From positions 62,001 through 126,000 of the forward strand of contig CAXBNJ010000006.1 in assembly GCA_963977125.1 (NCBI GenBank): a stretch of 64,000 nucleotides of DNA, read 5' to 3'. The translations under genes were made by a program, and so were the position numbers. Below are positions 43,050 through 51,800 of the stretch, in pieces. Below the pieces are notes generated by a model that was given only the letters and a program-made list of their open reading frames with translations, had not been told where the DNA came from and searched no databases. The stretch comes from UBA2705 sp963977125 (lineage in GTDB: Bacteria; Pseudomonadota; Alphaproteobacteria; Micavibrionales; Micavibrionaceae). Numbering within the stretch: the stretch's first letter is position 1; each line of letters opens with the position of its first letter.

Positions 43050-43994
43050 ATGAAAATAGGTGTTGTTGGCTGCGGTCAGGTTGGTTCTGCGAGTGCTTAT
43101 GCATGCGTTATGCGCGGTATCGGATCGAAAATTGTGCTTGTCGATATGAACCCCGCTTTGGCTCATGCGCAAGCTGAAGACATACTCCACGCCACGCCCT
43201 TTGCTGCCCCGACGCAAGTACAATCAGGGACGTATGAAGACCTTATCAACGCCGATATTGTTATGATTGCTGCGGGCGTTGGCCAGAAAAACGGCGAAAC
43301 GCGCCTTGATTTACTGAAAAGAAACGCCGATGTGTTTCGCGACATTATTCCCAAAATTCTGAAGGCTGCGCCTAATGCTATTTTGATGATTGCGAGCAAC
43401 CCAGTTGATATTATGACCCACATGGCCGCCCATATAGCACGCGAGGCCACTGGCCATGACAGCACGCGCGTTATCGGTTCTGGTACAATATTAGATACTG
43501 CGCGATTCCGTGCCCTTGTCGCGCAGCATTTGGGGGTTTCAAGCCACTCCGTGCATGGTTATGTGATTGGCGAACACGGCGATTCTGAGATCTTACATTG
43601 GTCAGGTATGACAGTGGGGAATATCGGACTAGAAAATTTCGCTGCACAGGTACAAACTCCAATTACGCAGCCAATACGTGCCCAAATTGATGACGGCGTG
43701 CGCAATGCTGCCTATCGCATTATCCAAGGTAAAGGCGCGACATGGTATGGCATAGGCGCAGGTATGGCGCGCATTGCGCAAGCTGTAATTAATGATGAGC
43801 GCGCCGTTATGACATGCTGCACGCCAATGCCTGAAATTTTAGGCATTCCCGACGTTACATTATCCTTACCGCGCATTATTTCCAGCAATGGCGTACAAGA
43901 TACAATGATTCCAGAGCTTAATGCCCAAGATACCCAAGCCCTAAAACAAAGCGCCGAAATCATCAAAGAAGCCATAACCCAGATTGGGTTTTGA
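43050..43994 (+). CDS. ldh: L-lactate dehydrogenase
   Basis: A 314-residue NAD-dependent 2-hydroxyacid dehydrogenase interconverting pyruvate and L-lactate. Rossmann motif VGCGQVGSASAYA (residues 6-18), NAD-adenine Asp32, the active-site loop GVGQKNGETRLDLLKRN with Gln79 (the residue distinguishing lactate from malate dehydrogenase, where Arg is found) and Arg85, the substrate Arg152 in ILDTARFR, and catalytic His176 in IGEHGDSE. The C-terminus (SAEIIKEAITQIGF) is normal for the bacterial LDH class. It would either end a mixed-acid style fermentation or use lactate. It is preceded by 137 bp without an obvious regulator site and is monocistronic. Confidence 0.92.
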   Translation: MKIGVVGCGQVGSASAYACVMRGIGSKIVLVDMNPALAHAQAEDILHATPFAAPTQVQSGTYEDLINADIVMIAAGVGQKNGETRLDLLKRNADVFRDIIPKILKAAPNAILMIASNPVDIMTHMAAHIAREATGHDSTRVIGSGTILDTARFRALVAQHLGVSSHSVHGYVIGEHGDSEILHWSGMTVGNIGLENFAAQVQTPITQPIRAQIDDGVRNAAYRIIQGKGATWYGIGAGMARIAQAVINDERAVMTCCTPMPEILGIPDVTLSLPRIISSNGVQDTMIPELNAQDTQALKQSAEIIKEAITQIGF

Positions 43995-44133
43995 GGGCGC
44001 AGCGTGCGCGCTTTAGACACCCGCATTTTCGAATGACCCTTTTATATAAGAATTTTGGTAATGGATATTAAACACTTACATGTTATTATCTACACCGTAT
44101 CGATTGTTATTTTACTATAATAGGGCTCTTAAT

Positions 44134-45180
44134 ATGTTTCATTTGCGCGCCGCTTTCCTAATTTTCACTTGTTTATTTGTCGTGTCTTGTAAAGAGGATT
44201 CAGCGCAAATTGTAGAATGGCGCTTACAGTCTCAGGCCAGTAATACCAGTGTTGATTTTATCGAATTACAGCGCTTTGCTGATAATATTAAAGCCATGTC
44301 GGCTGGACGGTTTATTATAACCCCCCATGCCGGCGGCGGCATTACCAATGGCCCGGATATTTTTGATGCCGTATCAGAAGGGCGCATTGAAATGGGGAAT
44401 GGCTGGCCTAATTGGTGGTCGGGTAAAAATCCAGCTTGGGCGATTATGAATGCAGGCCCGTTTGACTTTATGAATTTGGATTCATCGATGATGTTTTTCT
44501 TGGCTGGGGAAGGCACCAAGCTAGCTAATGAATTAGCTGCGCCTGAGGGCATATTATGGCGCCCTGCATGGTGGCCAGGTATGGAATTTGGCCTATTATC
44601 TAAAACGCCAATTAATAGCCTTGCTGACCTTAAGGAAAAGAAAGTAAGAATTGGCCCCGGATTGCCGAGTGTAGTTTTGGCGCAAGCGTCAGGCGCGTAT
44701 ACAATTCCCCTTGTTGCACAGGAAATATATTCAGCGCTTAATAATGATGATATTGATGCTGTAGAATGGACGACGGCGGCGGGCGTTCTGGATTTAAACA
44801 TTCACGACATTGCAAAACACGCGATTGTCCCTGCGGTCTGGCAGCCTTCTGTGCTTTCTGATTTTTTGATTAATCAATTGGCTTATGATGCTTTGGGCGA
44901 TGATTTAAAAGCGATCCTTGAATCGGCGATGAAGGCTTATGCGCTAGAAACTACGTTTAAATCTAAACAGGCTGATATCGCGGCGATGCAGAAGCTGATT
45001 GATGATGGCGTTAAGGTCGTGAGATGGTCAGATAAAGACATTGGGCATTGGGCCGAGGCAACAGACGCAATTTTACAGCATTATAAAGAAGACCCTTATA
45101 CAAAGAAACTACTTGATCAAAAGCATGAATTTAAAGCGCGCTATTTAGAATATTACAAATATTTCAAAAGATATGATTAG
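44134..45180 (+). CDS. TRAP-type solute-binding lipoprotein (DctP-like)
   Basis: A 348-residue substrate-binding protein of the TRAP/DctP family. The start ATG 44134 yields a lipoprotein signal with LFVVSC (Cys19 lipidated), preceded by AGGG eight bases upstream; a longer frame from 44080 adds 18 unrelated residues. Family features: FADNIKAMSAGRFIITPH, DIFDAVSEGRIEMGN, INSLADLKEKKVRIGPG with Arg that usually binds the ligand carboxylate, and DDIDAVEWTTAAGVLDL. The pattern resembles the keto-acid-binding TakP group. No DctQ/DctM permease is encoded nearby. A histidine-kinase gene starts 13 bases after the stop, so this protein may act as a sensor component rather than in transport. Confidence 0.85.
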   Translation: MFHLRAAFLIFTCLFVVSCKEDSAQIVEWRLQSQASNTSVDFIELQRFADNIKAMSAGRFIITPHAGGGITNGPDIFDAVSEGRIEMGNGWPNWWSGKNPAWAIMNAGPFDFMNLDSSMMFFLAGEGTKLANELAAPEGILWRPAWWPGMEFGLLSKTPINSLADLKEKKVRIGPGLPSVVLAQASGAYTIPLVAQEIYSALNNDDIDAVEWTTAAGVLDLNIHDIAKHAIVPAVWQPSVLSDFLINQLAYDALGDDLKAILESAMKAYALETTFKSKQADIAAMQKLIDDGVKVVRWSDKDIGHWAEATDAILQHYKEDPYTKKLLDQKHEFKARYLEYYKYFKRYD

Positions 45181-45192
45181 GACTAAAAACAC

Positions 45193-46467
45193 TTGAAATC
45201 CTCAATTCATTTGCTTGTTATACTGACATTGACCACCATGATTATTATGGGGGCTTTTGTGGGCATGCGTTATGTGCTTGAGGTTTCGAGTAATCATAAA
45301 GATCTGGCTATACGTGCGGATAATATTGCGACAAGAATATCAAATGCGGTACAGCCAACTATTTGGAATATCTATAGCAAATCAACGCATCGTGCTTATT
45401 CCGAAGATCTGACCTCTGCTATTGTTGATTCTGAATTTCTTGATCCTTACGTCATCGGTGTTTCAGTCTATGGTAATTTTGGCCATGTGTTCATGGCGCG
45501 GTATCGTGATGAAAACGGCACTATTGTCAATCATGCCCCCTCTATTCATAAAGCATCTTTGTTGCGGGCCGATCAACGCAGTCTCATGTCTGTTAAGCAG
45601 GGTGAAATGACGATTGGTAATGTGTTGGTTTTGTTAAGCAGTGCACCGAACCGCGCGAATATCAGAAAGCTTCTGGTGGTTGAGCTTATTCAGATCTTAA
45701 GCATATCGATTATTTTTGTCCTGTTTTTATTCTATGCGATAAGGATGGCGCTGTTGAAGCCTGCCGCTGAATTAGCTGCCGCAAATGCCGAGCTTGAAGA
45801 ATTCACCTATAGAACTTCGCATGATCTAAGAGCGCCGCTCATTTCCGCTATTAAACTATCTGATATGGCTATTGATGCTTATAAGAGCGACAAAAAAGAA
45901 ATGGCTATGAACTGCATGCAGCATATTAAAACTTCTCTTGTAAAATTAGAAGCGCTGACTACCGACATTTTATCGCTAACGCAAACGCAAAAACAGCAAG
46001 AAGAAAAACAAGAGATTAAGTTTGACGCACTCATTCAAGACGCGATTGAAAAACTGCAATATATGGACAATGTTGAGCGCTTAAATATTACGGTTGATAT
46101 ACAATCAAACCCGAAAATAATGCTCAAAAAGAGCCGTATTCAGTTGATTGTTGAAAACCTGATCTCAAATGCGATTAAATACCAAGACTTGAATGCAGAA
46201 CAGTCTTTCATCACCATTAGCACTTATACTGAAGGTAAAAACATCATATTTGAAGTGACGGATAATGGTCTAGGTATTCCAGAACAGAGTAGAGATCAGC
46301 TCTTTAAAATGTTTAAACGTTTCCATGTGAGAACGTCTTTTGGCTCGGGGCTAGGTCTTTATATGATTAAGAAAAGTGCCGAGATCATCGGCGGCGCGAT
46401 TGTCTATGAACCTCGGACGCAGGGTTCAACCTTTAAACTTGTTGTGCCTTTCGGGCGCGCGATTTAA
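45193..46467 (+). CDS. Membrane sensor histidine kinase paired with the binding lipoprotein
   Basis: A 424-residue histidine kinase. Transmembrane helix about 6-28, periplasmic domain of about 130 residues, second helix about 165-185, short linker, HisKA with FTYRTSHDLRAPL (His210), then ATPase domain with N box (IVENLISNAIKYQ), DNGLGIPEQSRDQ, FKMFKRFH and GSGLGLYMIKKSAE. There is no receiver, and no cognate regulator lies adjacent. The start is TTG at 45193: AGGA lies 11 bases before it, no ATG occurs upstream, and the next ATG would cut into the first helix. It starts 13 bases after the lipoprotein stop, which strongly implies cotranscription. The kinase most likely detects the ligand-loaded lipoprotein. 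Confidence 0.88.
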   Translation: MKSSIHLLVILTLTTMIIMGAFVGMRYVLEVSSNHKDLAIRADNIATRISNAVQPTIWNIYSKSTHRAYSEDLTSAIVDSEFLDPYVIGVSVYGNFGHVFMARYRDENGTIVNHAPSIHKASLLRADQRSLMSVKQGEMTIGNVLVLLSSAPNRANIRKLLVVELIQILSISIIFVLFLFYAIRMALLKPAAELAAANAELEEFTYRTSHDLRAPLISAIKLSDMAIDAYKSDKKEMAMNCMQHIKTSLVKLEALTTDILSLTQTQKQQEEKQEIKFDALIQDAIEKLQYMDNVERLNITVDIQSNPKIMLKKSRIQLIVENLISNAIKYQDLNAEQSFITISTYTEGKNIIFEVTDNGLGIPEQSRDQLFKMFKRFHVRTSFGSGLGLYMIKKSAEIIGGAIVYEPRTQGSTFKLVVPFGRAI

Positions 46468-46497
46468 CTAATGATTTTTTAACATACGGAGTTTTAA

Positions 46498-47025
46498 ATG
46501 TTATCCAAGGAAAGAGTACAGAGTCCAGAAAAACTGGCAAAGACCATAGAGGAATGCAAAGCTGCTGGAAAAAAGGTGGTTTTTACAAATGGTATCTTTG
46601 ATTTTGTGCATGCGGGCCACTTAGAATATCTAGAAAAAGCGCGAAGTCTTGGTGATATGCTTGTGATGGCGATTAACAGTGATGCCTCGACTAAACGCAT
46701 TAAAGGTCCGACGCGCCCTATCAACAAACAAGAGGATAGAGCACAAATCCTCGCGGGCTTACGCTGTGTAGATTTCGTGACTGTGTTTGATCAAGATACA
46801 CCGACTGAAATATTAGACCTACTTAAGCCCTCTATTCATGCTAAAGGTGGGGATTATGACCCAGAAAAAATGCCTGAAACGGCGACCGTTCGTAAACATG
46901 GCGGTGAAGTTGTGATAATTCCGCTTAAAGACGGCTACTCAAACTCCAAACAATTCGAAAAGATTCAAGATACGCAAGATGATAGTTTCGAGCGTCCAGA
47001 CTGGTTGGCGGGGGCGCAAAAATAA
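46498..47025 (+). CDS. rfaE2: D-glycero-beta-D-manno-heptose 1-phosphate adenylyltransferase
   Basis: A 175-residue nucleotidyltransferase, equal to the C-terminal domain of HldE (RfaE). It transfers AMP from ATP to heptose 1-phosphate to make the ADP-heptose precursor of the LPS inner core. The nucleotide-binding motif is NGIFDFVHAGHLEYL (His38, His41: HxGH), followed by GDMLVMAINSD, KGPTRPINKQEDRAQIL, HAKGGDYDPEKMPE and the C-terminal LKDGYSNS. The kinase half (HldE domain I) is absent, as in bacteria with split enzymes, so a separate heptokinase gene is expected elsewhere. Its place after the histidine kinase (30 bp) is shared transcription by proximity, not obviously function. It implies LPS with heptose. 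Confidence 0.9.
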   Translation: MLSKERVQSPEKLAKTIEECKAAGKKVVFTNGIFDFVHAGHLEYLEKARSLGDMLVMAINSDASTKRIKGPTRPINKQEDRAQILAGLRCVDFVTVFDQDTPTEILDLLKPSIHAKGGDYDPEKMPETATVRKHGGEVVIIPLKDGYSNSKQFEKIQDTQDDSFERPDWLAGAQK

Positions 47026-47031
47026 ACAGGC

Positions 47032-47061
47032 TTGATCTTATATAAAATTATCTAAGATCAA
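47032..47061. other. Inverted repeat after rfaE2
   Basis: TTGATCTTA (47032-47040), 12-nt spacer, TAAGATCAA (47053-47061). No T-run follows on the plus strand, so a stem-loop protecting the 3' end is more likely than an intrinsic terminator. Confidence 0.4.
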
Positions 47062-47324
47062 AGTGTTACACCTTATACTAATTAACCAGAATTTTACTCT
47101 TTTGACGTATAAATTACTAAGTATATTTGATAAAGGGACTGAAAATAGGGCTCAAATAATGTAGCTATTTAATTATGAAGGCCGAAGGCTGTAACGTGCT
47201 AACGTCTCTATATAATTCACAGTCCTCCCCTAAAGACTGCATAAGAAATGCAATAAAGAAGCCTTTATGCCCCGCTTGCTTAGTTTAACATATAAACCCT
47301 GTGTGGTTTGTGCCCAAGTAAAGA
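47062..47324. other. Intergenic region upstream of the diguanylate cyclase
   Basis: About 260 bp, AT-rich, presumably with the cyclase promoter. I see no gene or RNA that I can support. Confidence 0.4.
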
Positions 47325-48533
47325 ATGACGTATATGAATTTTTTGATCAATCTCTATAAAATCAAAAACCCTGATAAAGCTTTAACGGCGGCCTATGTGG
47401 TGGCCTTTTCTGTGATTGCTGCTTTTACCCTAGCGGGTCATTTTACAACGTATTATATTATGAAGAAGCAGGCCGAAAGTACAGAGCTCACTTATCAACT
47501 GAGTCGGATCAAAGGCCAAGTACAAAGAGTGCCTTACCATGTTGCTAACTTTGCTAAGCACGCCACTGAGATTGATCAGCTTATTTTAAGCCAGTCGTTA
47601 AAGGAAATTGAAACCAATCACTTATTTATTGTCTCAAAAATTATAGGCAAGGATACAATTAGCGAGCGTTTAACGCAGATTTATTATAATTCTAGTTTTG
47701 ATATCCACTCAAATGTCATTCGGTACCTTGCTATTGCGCGCAGATGTGTTGAAGAAGACCTTGTACACGGGGACCCTAAAAAAATATGTGAAATTACGGA
47801 AGAATTGATCGCTGACGGTTTGGAAGCTGAGTTATCAAGCGGTTTTGATGTCGCGCTTGAAGGCTACAGGGCTGAGACCGTTGACAAGATTAAAAAATAC
47901 CACCGGATTCAAGTTTACGGCACAATTATCATTTTATTGGTTCTTTTGCTTGAGGCTGTTTTGATCTTTCGTCCTTTAATCACCCAAATCAAAGCATATC
48001 ATCGGGCGCTGTTAAAACAAGCACTTGAGGACCCTCTGACAAAACTTAAAAACCGTCGCGCTTTTTCACAATCCGCTGATGCTGAACTTAGACGCGCGCA
48101 AAGAGATAAGACCCCCATATCTATCGCATTGATGGACCTTGATAAGTTCAAACTTGTTAATGATACTTATGGACATGATGTTGGTGATGCTGTGCTCATA
48201 CATTTTTCGGCGATGCTCAATGAACATCTGAGGGTAGGGGACATAATAGGCCGTGTAGGCGGAGAAGAATTTGCTGTCGTGCTCCCACATTCAACCGATG
48301 GCCCAGAAGCGTTTAAAATTCTTAATCGTATGCGTGAGATTGTTGCCAATACGCCATGCCCTTATACAGATAAAAGCGGGAAAGCATGCACTTTGAGCTA
48401 TTCTGTGAGTATTGGATTGGTCGCTGTGGTGCCTGACGATCAGAAAATTGAAGAACTGCTAATTATATCAGATGAAATGCTTTATAAAGCCAAGGATACG
48501 GGTCGTAATAAAGTTGTGCTGGCCGGTGCTTAA
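47325..48533 (+). CDS. Membrane-bound diguanylate cyclase (GGDEF)
   Basis: A 402-residue c-di-GMP synthase. Two transmembrane helices (about 20-45 and 195-220) flank a periplasmic sensor of about 150 residues with a Cys pair (around RRCVEEDLVHGDPKKIC), which resembles no domain I recognise. The catalytic GGDEF domain starts at about 230 (DPLTKLKNRRAF); the A-site is RVGGEEF (Gly312-Phe316, the GGEEF variant, active). The inhibitory I-site RVGD (303-306) lies exactly five residues upstream, so product inhibition is expected. ATG 47325 or 47334 both fit the weak AAAGA site. No phosphodiesterase lies nearby. It would help control adhesion, and lies between the two TpsA-like adhesins. Confidence 0.9.
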   Translation: MTYMNFLINLYKIKNPDKALTAAYVVAFSVIAAFTLAGHFTTYYIMKKQAESTELTYQLSRIKGQVQRVPYHVANFAKHATEIDQLILSQSLKEIETNHLFIVSKIIGKDTISERLTQIYYNSSFDIHSNVIRYLAIARRCVEEDLVHGDPKKICEITEELIADGLEAELSSGFDVALEGYRAETVDKIKKYHRIQVYGTIIILLVLLLEAVLIFRPLITQIKAYHRALLKQALEDPLTKLKNRRAFSQSADAELRRAQRDKTPISIALMDLDKFKLVNDTYGHDVGDAVLIHFSAMLNEHLRVGDIIGRVGGEEFAVVLPHSTDGPEAFKILNRMREIVANTPCPYTDKSGKACTLSYSVSIGLVAVVPDDQKIEELLIISDEMLYKAKDTGRNKVVLAGA

Positions 48534-48855
48534 TAAGCAGGCCCGATTTGAGCCATTTTTGGCTGTTCATACGGAGTGAGTTTCTCACCTTTCTTTGAGG
48601 TCACGATCTTAATTATTTCCTGTGTTTACCCGGGGTTCTCTAGGCATACATATCCTTTAGCTTTGATTTTGAGATTCGTCTGGTCTATATGCCCATCTCT
48701 TGGCGCCTTTTCACAGAGAGAAAAAGTTATAGATGTTGATAAATACGCGCACCGAATAGCTAAGGTTTAGGATGCGAGCTAAAACCCTGACCTTTAGGTG
48801 ACTTACGAGATCTTGTGTCGCACGGTATACTTAATAATGAGAGGCGGACGGCTAT
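48534..48855. other. Intergenic region upstream of TpsA2
   Basis: About 320 bp without a supported gene; a 64-codon plus-strand frame at 48576-48770 has no ribosome site and an unlikely composition. It should contain the TpsA2 promoter, but I see no clear hexamers. Confidence 0.4.
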
Positions 48856-51800
48856 ATGAACAAATGCGTTACACATAAGTTATTAGATTCTTCGTGCAAA
48901 AAGAGCCCTGTTTTGTGCAAGCCTTTATGCACTCTTGTTCTAACGTCTTTACTGCTCAGTTCTGCGTGTTTCATACAGCCTAGCTCAGCGCAGGCGCTGC
49001 CGACAGGTGGCAGTGTTGTGCACGGGGTCGCTGAGTTTGATTACAATGAAGAAAACGCGCTGCATATTCAGCAAACAACGCAGAAAACAATTATAAACTG
49101 GGATAGCTTTAACATAGGTGAAAATCAGCTTACTGAGTTCCACCAACCTAATAATAATGCCATCGCGGTTAATCGTATCGTTGGGAACAGTATTGACCCA
49201 ACGCAAATTTTAGGCACGCTTATAGCCAATGGAAAAATTCTTGTTCTGGATGGTAATGGTGTATTTTTTGGGCCTGATTCACATGTCGATGTCGGCGGAT
49301 TACTGGCCTCTACAGGCGATATAAAAGATCAGGACTTCATTACAAACGATGTGATCACAATATATAATGCGGCAACGCATGGTGCGATTATCAACCAAGG
49401 CCAAATTAATATTAAAGATGCAGGCATTGCCGCCTTTGTTTCGCCGACCATCATTAATAATGGTTATATAACTGCAAAATTAGGGCACGTTGTCTTAGCG
49501 GCGGGTACGCAGGCAACGCTTGACCTGTATGGTGATGGTTTATTAGAGCTTGCCCTTGACCAAGGCCAGAAACAACAAATTATTAACGCAGGTCATATTA
49601 GCGCGGATGGCGGTTATATTCACATAGAGGCGGCTGCGGCGAGTGATGCCGTTGATAACCTCATTATGAATACGGGGGTTATTGCGGCCAATAGTGTCAG
49701 CGTTGATGAAACAGGGCAAATTCATCTTTATGCTCAAGGAAGCCAAAATACAGCGTCTGGCGCGAGTGATACAAATCTTATTGTCAATGATGGCCTTATT
49801 GAAGCATCAGGACGTGAAGTTGCTGCGCAAGGCGGTGATGTGATCCTTCGCGGCGGCGCACAAAGCGTTGTTCAGGTCTCGGGCTCCATTGATGTGTCTG
49901 GCAAAACAGGTGGCTATATTGAGGTCACAGGCGACAAAGTCGCTTTGTTTGATCATGCTTTTCTTGATGGGCGCGGTGATAATGGCGGCGGCGATATATT
50001 AATTGGTGGCGATTATCAAGGTTCTGGCGATACATACACAGCGCAATATACATATATTTCATCAGAGTCGACTATTGCGGCGGACGCATTGCTCTCTGGG
50101 GATGGTGGTAAAGTGATTGTCTGGGCGGATGATACAACGCGTTACTATGGTGACATTTCCGCCCAAGCTGGCGCGCAATCTGGTGATGGTGGATTTGTTG
50201 AAGTCTCAGGTAAGAAAAGCCTGCTTATGCGCGGGGGCGTAGATTTAACTGCGGCAAATGGCACTACGGGACAATTGCTTGTTGACCCGCAAGACATTTA
50301 CATTGTTGATGCCGCCGCCGCTGATGATGGCGCGACAGCTGATGCCGTTTTTGGCACGGCGACATCCACAGATTATACTTTCTCTGATGATCATATTGAA
50401 ACGCTTCTGACGTCGGCAAATTTAACTTTGCAAGCTGAACGCGATATTTACGTTAATGAAGATATTGATACCAGTGCTGGTAATTATGCGCTGAGCTTGC
50501 AAGCGGATAATAATATCAATTTGAACGCTGATTTCAACATTGATGGCGCGCTTAGTTTATTGGCGGATGTTGATGGTGTCGGTGGCGGCGGGATTGTTTT
50601 GAGTAAAGATATATCCATCACCACAACAAATGACACTATACTCCTTAACGGATCAATTGATAGCGACGGTACAGCCAGAGATTTAACATTGGCCGCGGGT
50701 ACAGGTAATATTGATTTTATAGGCAATGTTGGTTCAAGCAGTAGTCTTGATGTTCTGACCATTTCTTCCGCTACGGATGTGTCGGGCGATAATGCGGATG
50801 TGAGCAACAGCGCGACAGCCTCTATGGATGTCAACGTGCTTGATGTTACGGCCATAGGAACTGTGAACTTGGGCGCGGTAGAAATCCAGTCCGACACAGT
50901 GACGGATGAGATCTCTATTCTTGCACAAAATGTTATCCTTAGCGGCGGCTTAACAGATCTGGATAATGGCAATATAGGCACGCAAATTTGGGTGCATAAT
51001 GACCTGACAATTAATGGTGACGTTAACTTAAGCCATGAAACTGATTTCAGAGCCGGTGGTAATATTGCCTTTAATGCCAATGTTACACAAAGAGGTGGAA
51101 ATTATTTTAGGGTCCTGGCGGGGAATCATGACTTTACGGGGTATGATACGAGTCTGGATTTAACGCTTAACCCTAACCTAACTATCCCTGACGGCGTGCG
51201 CGTATTTCAAGATTTAGGATATGAAACCTACCTAAGTCTTGATACGGGCACAGGCAAGATTGATATTGATGGTGTTTTGGAATCTGATGTTCAGATGCGC
51301 ATGTATCGTGGTGATATTGAGTTAGAGGATGGCAGCATTATTGCCCATGGTAATTTATTTATTAGCAATGGCCGTATTACAACGGATGCTTCAACAGGGA
51401 TCGATATATCTGTTGCTGGAGATTTAAGTTTTAGTTATGGGTATGATGTCGGGGATGCCGCTAACCCTTTACGGATTAGCCATACAGCTTCAGGGGGGAC
51501 ATTGACCTCAGGTTACCCCAATCAAGCGAACTTAATTATCACGGATAATCATTATGCTGATGTTTCTGTGTCTGGGCGCATTTACATGGTTGCTGGTGAT
51601 GCGGTTATCATTGATAATAATGGCGATACGTTTGAAAATTTATGGGATACAAACCTGACTTCTACGCTGACCTTGGATACCACGACGAATGGGACAAATA
51701 TTACTTTTCTCCCCAATATATGTTGTGGCGCAGCGGTAAATAACACGATCACCATTGCCAGTGCGGTTTTGGGTGGTGATTTTAGTGTGAGCGGTACCGA

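Noticed and set aside
44116..44121. TATAAT hexamer as a promoter of the binding-lipoprotein gene
   Set aside because: It lies only 13 bases before the start codon, so the ribosome site would not be transcribed, and no -35 is found at 17 bp.
48576..48770. 64-codon frame upstream of TpsA2
   Set aside because: No ribosome-binding site, unusual composition, and no family resemblance; treated as non-coding leader DNA.
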